A program made the position numbers and the translations under genes. A model generated the notes under the pieces. The model had not been told where the DNA came from, ran no database searches, and was given only the letters and a program-made list of their open reading frames with translations. Shown here piece by piece: positions 57,738-64,000 of a stretch of 64,000 bases of DNA; within the stretch, counting starts at the first letter, position 1; every line of letters starts with the position of its first letter. Source of the stretch: an uncultured Clostridia bacterium (GTDB lineage: Bacteria; Bacillota; Clostridia; Christensenellales; Aristaeellaceae); NCBI GenBank assembly GCA_934663595.1, contig CAKUKM010000006.1, positions 1 through 64,000 on the forward strand, read 5' to 3'.

Positions 57738-58271
57738 TCAGCTTCCCCTCTCCAGGCAGATCAGCCGGAATTCCACAATTTCCAGCCCGTTTTCCATGAG
57801 CAGTCCCTGCGCTTCCTCGATTGCATAGCGCTCCGCCTCCCGCCGGCTCGCCGCGCGCTCGATCGCCCGGGCCAGCGCCGGGCGCGCCCATCTGGACAGT
57901 GCCTCCGGAAGCGAAATTCCCTCTTCAAACGCCGCGGCGGCAAAGCGCGCCATGCGCCGCGGCAGCGCGATTTTCGCCTTCAATACGCCGTTTCCGCCCC
58001 AGCAATCGCCCTGCAAATCCCGCACGCCGCCCGCGCCGACCCGGCATTCCAGCACGCCGCCGCGCCGAAACGCCATCAGATCGCCCGCACCCCTTCGATG
58101 CGGAAAGAAGATCTCGCCCGGCAGAATCGCGTGCGCGCCGTTTGCGGTCAGGTAAACGCCCTCTTCGGTTTGCGGCGCGATATAATAATCCAGCCATCCA
58201 AATCGCCGCGCGCCCGTATGGCGAACGAGCGGCGAATCCCCCTTAAAGCAGCTTTCTCCCAGTCTGGCCAT
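57738..58271 (-). CDS. SPFH/band-7-like protein (YdjI type, minimal)
   Basis: 177 residues. The N-terminal half is beta (EEGVYLTANGAHAILPGEIF aligns with the start of SPFH domains of the virion-core-like YdjI group), the C-terminal half is a helix ending in GLLMENGLEIVEFRLICLE, matching the SPFH closing strand with its typical Gly-I-x-V pattern. Shorter than YdjI and without its C-terminal zinc ribbon. In Bacillus subtilis ydjI is in an operon with a pspA homologue, so the company is consistent. First gene of the operon, AAAGGAGGGAG before ATG. Assignment from pattern only. Confidence 0.55.
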   Translation of the reverse strand: MARLGESCFKGDSPLVRHTGARRFGWLDYYIAPQTEEGVYLTANGAHAILPGEIFFPHRRGAGDLMAFRRGGVLECRVGAGGVRDLQGDCWGGNGVLKAKIALPRRMARFAAAAFEEGISLPEALSRWARPALARAIERAASRREAERYAIEEAQGLLMENGLEIVEFRLICLERGS

Positions 58272-58289
58272 GCCGCTCCCTCCTTTAAT

Positions 58290-58354
58290 TGAATAAACGC
58301 CGGAAAGCCGCGCTTTGTCCCGCGGGACAAACGCCCTTTTGCGCGCGTTATTCT
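58290..58354. promoter_or_regulatory. Divergent promoter region with perfect 18-bp palindrome
   Basis: TTTGTCCCGCGGGACAAA (58314-58331) is a perfect palindrome, so GGGACAAA is present on both strands. Plus strand: GGGACAAA, 17 bp, TATTCT (58349-58354). Minus strand: GGGACAAA, 18 bp, TATTCA (58290-58295). Neither fits sigma-A well. It may be a pair of alternative-sigma promoters sharing a palindromic -35, or a repressor operator between weak promoters. It controls the ESCRT-like operon and the opposite gene cluster. Confidence 0.6.
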
Positions 58355-58384
58355 TATCAGAATCCCAAATCGGAGGTGTGCATC

Positions 58385-58702
58385 ATGCAGGAAAGTATTT
58401 TTGCCCGGCTTCAGGACGCGCTGGTTCGGCGCGAGGGGCTGTCGCTGGCGTACGCGGCGATTCTGGCCGAAAACGCGCTGTATCGGTTCGAAGAGGAAAC
58501 GCGCGCGGGCGCGCTTCTCTGGCTGGAGGATCAATTGAGCGACGATTTCGCCGCGCGCGGAATCTCGATTGGCGAGGTCATTCTCGAAACCGGCGTAAAA
58601 ACCGCGTTTCAGGCGCTGTGCGCGTTGGATATCGTTCTGAAGGACCCCGCGCGCACGGCGGACGCCATCTGGTCGATGAGGAGGGACGAGCTGCATGCGT
58701 AA
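58385..58702 (+). CDS. Small protein of unknown function
   Basis: 105 residues, mainly helical, no signal peptide or membrane segment. Not recognised. Contains LQDALVRREGLSLAYAAILA and a C-terminal DPARTADAIWSMRRDEL. GGAGGTG 7 bp before ATG 58385. Overlaps the metallopeptidase gene by 8 bp, so the two are coupled; it may be a partner or inhibitor of the peptidase. Confidence 0.65.
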   Translation: MQESIFARLQDALVRREGLSLAYAAILAENALYRFEEETRAGALLWLEDQLSDDFAARGISIGEVILETGVKTAFQALCALDIVLKDPARTADAIWSMRRDELHA

Positions 58703-59567
58703 CGAATTTGAATCGCTTTCCCCCGCGGCGCTCTGCGCGCAGTTTTCGGAGGAACTCTATCCGAAGGACGCGGAAACGCGCCTTTGCCTGCTGCAGGAAT
58801 TTGAAAACCGGATCTCCGCGCTGAACGGCCGTGCGGCGCTGACGATTCGGCCGATTCCGATGGACGAAATCCGCGCCGAGCCGAGTCTTTCCGGATATTA
58901 TTCGTATGCGGAGCCGGACAGTCTCTATATCAATCCGCTGTATCTGACCGGAACCAGAACCGGCCAGTCCGGCTTCGGCCCGGCGGACGCGCTGGACACG
59001 ATCGTTCACGAGGGCCGGCACGCGTATCAGCACCTGCTGGTCGCCCGCCAGCCGCAGAACGTCTCCCGCGCGCTGCTTCTGGAATGGGCGATGAATTTTC
59101 AGGGCTATCAGTGCGGCTCGGATCAGGCGGGGCTCGCGCTGTACGGCTATCAGTCGATCGAGCTGGACGCGCGCCGCTGCGCTCGGAACATGCTGAATGT
59201 GGTTCAGGCGCGCATTCAGGATTTCCAGGGCGCACCCGACGCGGGCTTTGACCGCAAGGCCGCGTTCTTCCGGCGCGTGGAGCGCATGTGGGCGGGGCTG
59301 GTGCTGGCCAACCTCACGGAGGAGGAGCTCGACCGCCGCGACCGCATTGCGCGCGAATCGTTTCGCAAAATGAATCCGAATCTCGAATTGCCCATCGACA
59401 ATACCACGCTGTTTGCCGAGGCGCGATCGCTCTTTACCCGCTGCGACGATTTGAGCGACCATCCCGGCTCCGACGCGCCGGATTATCGCGCGCTGCATCG
59501 CGAACCGATCGACCCGAACTGGCTGAATACCTGGCAGGCCCGCGCGCGCGTGGCCTCGCGCCGATAA
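58695..59567 (+). CDS. HEXXH zinc metallopeptidase-like protein
   Basis: 290 residues, no signal peptide. The active site HEGRHAYQH (105-113) has the HEXXH zinc motif, and SIELDARR (154-161) about 50 residues later supplies a gluzincin-type Glu ligand. The pattern recalls metallopeptidases found in polymorphic toxins and in phage or conflict islands. The rest, including SLYINPLYLTG and the C-terminal region, is unrecognised. Starts within the preceding small gene. Physical targets might be the neighbouring TIR/Sel1 or coiled-coil proteins; this is speculation. Confidence 0.7.
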   Translation: MRNEFESLSPAALCAQFSEELYPKDAETRLCLLQEFENRISALNGRAALTIRPIPMDEIRAEPSLSGYYSYAEPDSLYINPLYLTGTRTGQSGFGPADALDTIVHEGRHAYQHLLVARQPQNVSRALLLEWAMNFQGYQCGSDQAGLALYGYQSIELDARRCARNMLNVVQARIQDFQGAPDAGFDRKAAFFRRVERMWAGLVLANLTEEELDRRDRIARESFRKMNPNLELPIDNTTLFAEARSLFTRCDDLSDHPGSDAPDYRALHREPIDPNWLNTWQARARVASRR

Positions 59568-59582
59568 AAGCGCGGAAATGAA

Positions 59583-59626
59583 TTGAAATGCGGGGCGTTC
59601 CATGATAAAATGATATCTGGAGATAT
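59583..59626 (+). promoter_or_regulatory. Promoter and operator-like dyad of the TIR/Sel1 gene
   Basis: TTGAAA, 17 bp, TAAAAT (59583-59611), followed at the expected transcription start by the perfect dyad ATATCT-GG-AGATAT (59613-59626), a candidate repressor site. Confidence 0.65.
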
Positions 59627-59652
59627 ATTTCCTCGGAAGGAGGCGCGGATGC

Positions 59653-62600
59653 ATGCTTCATTCGCTCGTTACCGCCTGCTATTCATGCGGCGCGCAGATC
59701 ACCTTTGGCGCGGACGCGGAAATCGCGCTCTGCCCCTTCTGCGGCAAATACAACGATCGCCCCAGGGTTCGGGAGGAATCGATCGTGCAGGCGATGAAGC
59801 GCGCCAACGAGCTGTGCGACAAGGGCGAATTCACGCAGGCCGAGAAGACCTATCAGCTCGTGCTTTCCCGCAATCCGGACGAGCACGAGGCGCGCTGGGG
59901 GCTGCTGCGCTGCCGCTATGGCATTGAATACGAAACCGACCCGCGCTCCGGCCGGCGCATTCCGACCTGCCGCTTAACGCGCAGTCTTCCGATGCGGCTC
60001 GATCCCGAATTCAAAAGCGCCTGCGCGCTCGCATCGCCGGACGTGCGCGCGCAATACGAGCGCGAATGCCATTACATCGACGCGATTCAGGAGCGCATCC
60101 GCAAAATCGCGGAGGGCGAGCGCGTATGGGACATATTCATCTGCTTTAAGGAAACCGAGCCGGACGGCTCCTACACGCCCGAGCGCAAGGACGGCTACGA
60201 GCTGTATCGCGCGCTGGAGCGCGCCGGATACCGCGCCTTTTTCTCGCCGGAATCCATTCGCGGCGCGCTGGGCGAGGACTACGAGGCCGCGATTTACAGC
60301 GCCGTTCACACCTCGCAGGTGATGCTGCTGCTCGCGCGGTCGGAGGAACACATTTCCTCCACCTGGGTGCGCAGCGAATGGACGCGCTTTCTCGATTCGG
60401 CGGACGCGGGCGCGCGCAAAAAGCTGATTCCCGTCTATGCCGGAATCACGCCCGAAGCGTTTCCGATGGAAATTCGCGAGCGCCGGCTGCAGGGCGTATG
60501 CCTCGACCGGCCGTTTGCCATTGATGAAATCCTGAGCGCCGTTTCGCGCTTCGTGCGCCGCGCCAGCGATTATGCCGAAAAGGAGGCGCGCGCGCTCTGC
60601 CGCAGCGACGCGCCCGCCGCCGAGCGGAGCATCTTTATTCGAACCTATTGCCTCGCGCGCGAGGGCGATGCGAAGGCGCAGCTCGTGGTGGGGAGCACCT
60701 TCTTCGAGGGCCGCATCGTATCGCGCAATCTCGACCGCGCGGAGGAATGGTATCGCCTCGCGAGCCGAAACGGCAGCGACGAGGCGTTCGACGCGCTGAA
60801 TCGAGTGGCGCTCGAGCGCGCGAAGCCCACGCCGGAGGCGCTGTATCGCCGCGGTCAGGACGCCTATTCCTCCGGCCATTTGGAAAGCGCCGCCGCCGAT
60901 TATGCCGAGGCCGCGCGGCAGGGCTATTCTCCCGCCTGCGGCGCGCTGGGCAAATGCTATTTTTCCGGATCGGGCGTAAAGCGCGACGCGGCCGCGGCCG
61001 TTCACTGGCTCAGTCAGGCCCCCGGGAATGATTTCGAGGCCGCCTATCTGCTCGGCCTCTGCTACGAGCGCGGCCAGGGCGCGTTCGCCGATCCCGTCCA
61101 TGCAGTCGAATTATATCGAAACGCGATGAACGGCGGCTGGCAGGCGGCGCAGATCGCGCTGGCCCGCTGTCTGTTGAGCGGCGTGGGATGCGCAAAAAAC
61201 CCCGCCGAGGCGGTGCGCCTGCTTCAGGAGGTGCGCGCCATTGGCGATGCGGCGCTGCTTTTATCCGATTGCTACGAGCGCGGCGATGGCGTTGCGCGCA
61301 ATAAGCGCGAGGCCGAACGGCTGCTGAAATACGCCGAGACGCACGGCTGCGCCGAGGAAATTGCAGAGCGTCGGCGCGTCGCGCAGCAGAATATTCTGGA
61401 CCACCGACCGCAGAGCGGCCTTTCGAAGCTGACAAATCTGCTCGTGAAGGCCTTCTGGCCGGGAAACGAATCCGCCAACGCCAAAAGGGCGCGCGCGGGC
61501 GATCCCCAGCCGCTCGCGAAGACGAGCGCCAAGGAATCGCGCGATATCATCAGCGAGGTTTCCGCTTCCTCTCCGGAGGATGAGGCGGAAAAGCCCGAAG
61601 CCGCCAGGAAATCGCGCGATCCCAACGCGCACAGCGTAAACGACATTATCAGCGAGTGTTTCGCCTCTTCACTGAAGCCCAAGGCGGCCGACGGTGAAAT
61701 CGCGCGGGAGAACGTTCGGCAGGAATCCCCTGCTCCGGCAACTGCCAAATCCGAACGGCCCCAGTCTCCCGCTTCGCAGGAGGCTCCTTCTCCGGTGCAG
61801 CCCCAGCCTGCCGCTTTGCAGGAGACTCCTTCTCCGGTGCAGCCCCAGCCTGCCTCCGTTCCGGCCATTCCTGATTCGCCCGCGGACACGCAGGACGACG
61901 CTTCGCTGAATGCTTCCGCCGCCGCGATTTGCGATTCCAAAGCCGCGCTCAAGCCGAGCAACGAGCCGGAATCGCCGTCGCCCGCGGGCGCGCAAACCGA
62001 GAATTCGCGCGCGGACACGGCGCAGGACGATTCGCATCTGGCCGAGAAGTTTTTCCCGGAAAACGTCGCGCTGGCGCTGGTGGCGTTCCATCGGGCGGGC
62101 CCGGAGCTGAGCGTTGCGGAGCGCATTTCGTTTGCGGACACGTATATCGCCGCCGCGCAGGGCAAAGCCGCGGCGCAGTTCAAGCTCGGCGCGCTGTATC
62201 GGGATGGCAAATACGTTTCCCCGAACGCCGATCAGGCGCGCAGATGGTTCCAGTTGGCCGCGAAGCAGAATCACGAGGGCGCGCAGGCCGCGCTCGCCGC
62301 TTTAACCGACGCGCCCGCGCCGAAGCCGGAACCTCCGCGCTCCGAACGCGAAGAGGCGGAGGCGCTGATGCACCCCACCGCGAGCATAGAGGAACGGCGC
62401 GCGTTCTGCGAGATTTACTCCGCCGCGCAGGCGGGCGATACCGTCGCGCAGCGCCGCATCAGCGCGTTTTATTCCATCGGCAAATACGTGCCCCGCAATC
62501 CCGGCGAGGCGACGCGATGGATGCGCAGGGCGCTCCACGTGGATCAGAATACGCTGGATGTGCGGCTGCGGACGGAGGCCGACCGGCTCGTGAAGCCCAA

Positions 62601-63120
62601 TGCAAGCGACGAGGCGCGGTTTAACTTCTCCAGCACCTATGTCTTTGCCGTGCGCGATCACTCTCCGGAGGCGTGCTATCAGCTGAGCGAAGCCTATGAA
62701 CGCGGAGACGTCATCGAGGCGAATCCGGAGCGGGCGCGCGAATGGCTGAAGGCGGCGGCGGAGCGCGGGCATGTAATCGCCCGGGCACGGCTCGGCATGG
62801 TGGAACACACCTCGCACGAGGCCGCGGATTTTGATTCGATCTCCGCCTCCGCCGTTCAGGACAACGATCCGGAGGCGCAATACACGCTCAGCCAGCTCTA
62901 TGCCTCCGGAACGGGCGTAAAGCGCGATGCGGCCAAGGCGCTGGAATGGCTGGAAACCGCCGCGCAGAACGGAAACGCAAAGGCCCAGTACGATCTGGGC
63001 GCGCGCCTGTATCTGGGGCAGGGCGGATCGCCCCAGCCGGCGAAGGGACGCTTCTGGCTGAAAAAGGCCGCCGCGCAGAAGTACGCCCCGGCCCGCGAAT
63101 TCCTCAAGACGCATTCCTAA
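59653..63120 (+). CDS. Zinc-ribbon / TPR / TIR / Sel1-repeat protein
   Basis: 1155 residues, cytosolic. Zinc ribbon with CYSC and CPFC (Cys 9, 12, 27, 30), a short TPR (about 45-90), then a TIR domain (about 158-300): VWDIFICFKET, AFFSPESIRGALGEDYEAAI, and SSTWVRSEWTRFL, whose Glu242 sits at the catalytic position of TIR NADases. Sel1-like repeats follow (about 315-560; AYLLGLCYERGQGAFADPVH), then a Pro/Ala/Ser-rich linker with 14-residue tandem repeats, and a second Sel1 block (about 800-1150). TIR domains signal or deplete NAD in bacterial immunity; Sel1 blocks bind partners. AAGGAGG before ATG; own promoter. Confidence 0.87.
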   Translation: MLHSLVTACYSCGAQITFGADAEIALCPFCGKYNDRPRVREESIVQAMKRANELCDKGEFTQAEKTYQLVLSRNPDEHEARWGLLRCRYGIEYETDPRSGRRIPTCRLTRSLPMRLDPEFKSACALASPDVRAQYERECHYIDAIQERIRKIAEGERVWDIFICFKETEPDGSYTPERKDGYELYRALERAGYRAFFSPESIRGALGEDYEAAIYSAVHTSQVMLLLARSEEHISSTWVRSEWTRFLDSADAGARKKLIPVYAGITPEAFPMEIRERRLQGVCLDRPFAIDEILSAVSRFVRRASDYAEKEARALCRSDAPAAERSIFIRTYCLAREGDAKAQLVVGSTFFEGRIVSRNLDRAEEWYRLASRNGSDEAFDALNRVALERAKPTPEALYRRGQDAYSSGHLESAAADYAEAARQGYSPACGALGKCYFSGSGVKRDAAAAVHWLSQAPGNDFEAAYLLGLCYERGQGAFADPVHAVELYRNAMNGGWQAAQIALARCLLSGVGCAKNPAEAVRLLQEVRAIGDAALLLSDCYERGDGVARNKREAERLLKYAETHGCAEEIAERRRVAQQNILDHRPQSGLSKLTNLLVKAFWPGNESANAKRARAGDPQPLAKTSAKESRDIISEVSASSPEDEAEKPEAARKSRDPNAHSVNDIISECFASSLKPKAADGEIARENVRQESPAPATAKSERPQSPASQEAPSPVQPQPAALQETPSPVQPQPASVPAIPDSPADTQDDASLNASAAAICDSKAALKPSNEPESPSPAGAQTENSRADTAQDDSHLAEKFFPENVALALVAFHRAGPELSVAERISFADTYIAAAQGKAAAQFKLGALYRDGKYVSPNADQARRWFQLAAKQNHEGAQAALAALTDAPAPKPEPPRSEREEAEALMHPTASIEERRAFCEIYSAAQAGDTVAQRRISAFYSIGKYVPRNPGEATRWMRRALHVDQNTLDVRLRTEADRLVKPNASDEARFNFSSTYVFAVRDHSPEACYQLSEAYERGDVIEANPERAREWLKAAAERGHVIARARLGMVEHTSHEAADFDSISASAVQDNDPEAQYTLSQLYASGTGVKRDAAKALEWLETAAQNGNAKAQYDLGARLYLGQGGSPQPAKGRFWLKKAAAQKYAPAREFLKTHS

Positions 63121-63152
63121 TCCCCATCGCTTGAATCAAGGAGGCGGGTCTC

Positions 63153-64000
63153 ATGGAAAAAAAGCAGGTTCGATGCTATTATTGCGGCGCGCCGCTGACC
63201 TTTTTCAGCTTTGACGACGAGGTTCGCTGCCCGATCTGCGAAACCATCAACGCGCGGCCGCTGCGCTTTCCGGATTCCGACGCGCCCGCGCTGCCCCGAA
63301 ACGGCATGGTGATCGACCACATGGACGAAAACGGCGAGCTGATGGCGCGCATTGCGGTTCTTCCCGAAGCCCCCGCCGATTTTTCGAAGCGAAGCGCCCC
63401 GGAGGAAAGCCCCGAGCTGGCGCGGGCGAAGAGTCTGACGCGCACGGACTGCTCGAACGCCGAAAGGCTGTCGTTTGCGGACGTATATTTGCGCGCCCTG
63501 AACGCCGGCGACGCGAACGCGCAGTACAAGCTGGGCATGTTCTATCTGCGCGGCCAATACGTCGCCGCCGACGCGAAGGCGGGCATGGAATGGCTGAATC
63601 GCGCCGCAGCCTCCGGAAGCGCCCGCGCGCGCGACCAGCTCAAGGAGCTCGACCCGCAAGCGATTGAGAAGGAGGCTCCTTCAAACGGCGCGGAGAATGC
63701 GCAGTCTGTCGGGAAACGCGACGCGGCCTCCGGTGCTGCCGATCGAGAAACGGATACGGCGCAATCTCGAGAGGCTGCTAATCCGGAATCGGCCGCGGCG
63801 CAATCGGGAGAGGCTGTTAATTGGGAATCGGATGCGGCGCAATGCCGGGGCGCATTCTCGGGGGATTCTGACGAGAGGTCGCTGCTGATGCAATCGTTTT
63901 TCGGCAGCGACTCCGCCGCTGCGCTCGAGACGCTGCGCTTTGTGCGCAAAAATCTCACCGTCGCGCAGCGCATTTCGCTCGCCGACGCGTATATTGCCGC
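63153..64000 (+). CDS. Zinc-ribbon / Sel1-repeat protein (truncated by window end)
   Basis: 282 codons visible, no stop before the window end. Zinc ribbon with CYYC (Cys 9, 12) and CPIC, a Sel1 repeat (about 115-160; AQYKLGMFYLRGQYVAADAK), a low-complexity Ser/Ala/Glu linker with degenerate repeats of about 42 bp (63724-63850), and the start of a second Sel1 block (LTVAQRISLADAYIA) closely like one in the preceding protein. Probably a TIR-less or differently armed paralogue. AAGGAGG before ATG; 32 bp after the TIR gene, so likely cotranscribed. Confidence 0.8.
   Translation, partial: MEKKQVRCYYCGAPLTFFSFDDEVRCPICETINARPLRFPDSDAPALPRNGMVIDHMDENGELMARIAVLPEAPADFSKRSAPEESPELARAKSLTRTDCSNAERLSFADVYLRALNAGDANAQYKLGMFYLRGQYVAADAKAGMEWLNRAAASGSARARDQLKELDPQAIEKEAPSNGAENAQSVGKRDAASGAADRETDTAQSREAANPESAAAQSGEAVNWESDAAQCRGAFSGDSDERSLLMQSFFGSDSAAALETLRFVRKNLTVAQRISLADAYIA

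Overview
The window looks like the chromosome of a GC-rich, monoderm Clostridia-type bacterium (Bacillota), probably an uncultured gut or rumen lineage. The evidence is: consensus sigma-A promoters (TTGACA / 17 bp / TATAAT) and strong AGGAGG ribosome sites; the Firmicutes gene order recJ-relA-dtd-MBL-hemZ; sigma-A-type secretion signals of the form MKK...A-F-A-E on solute-binding proteins; a PadR-DUF1700-DUF4097 unit; and a Mn2+ riboswitch before mntP. I see no tRNA, rRNA, IS element, prophage or CRISPR array.

Layout. 1-9 kb: an intergenic structured repeat, an HTH protein, ftsH, a large transglutaminase-like protein, an AraC regulator and a secreted ZinT-like protein. 9-13 kb: a MATE exporter and the PadR envelope-sensing operon. 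13-18 kb: a CUT1-type sugar ABC transporter whose first permease is fused to a beta-propeller, then a cell-wall hydrolase and an orphan short transcription unit. 18-24 kb: a complete opp operon (oppBCDFA). 24-30 kb: a secreted transglutaminase and a second ABC importer (permease, ATPase, binding protein, permease). 30-34 kb: acetyltransferase, PfkB kinase and glycerophosphodiesterase, divergent from riboswitch-mntP and a membrane acyltransferase. 34-39 kb: xylulokinase, a GNAT enzyme and a glutaminase-A-like protein, then an 83-bp higher-order minisatellite. 39-45 kb: a giant RND exporter with a long coiled-coil insertion and a repeat-rich tail. 45-54 kb: the stringent-response/housekeeping operon recJ-relA-dtd-MBL-hemZ-two cyclophilins.

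54-64 kb is the most unusual part. A leftward operon encodes an SPFH/YdjI-like protein, four helical/coiled-coil proteins of which at least two have the layout of ESCRT-III (PspA/Vipp1 superfamily) subunits, and a Vps4-like AAA+ ATPase with an N-terminal MIT-like three-helix region. Divergent from it, across an 18-bp perfect palindrome that supplies matching promoter-like elements on both strands, is a rightward cluster: a small unknown protein, an HEXXH metallopeptidase, a 1155-residue zinc-ribbon/TIR/Sel1-repeat protein, and a second zinc-ribbon/Sel1 protein cut by the window end. My reading is a membrane-remodelling module coupled to a TIR/Sel1 sensor-effector module, possibly for envelope stress or defence; this is inference.

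Two families of dispersed intergenic repeats occur three times each. Both keep their hairpins while changing the paired bases, which argues for selection on structure. Most intergenic regions between convergent genes carry these repeats or long terminators.
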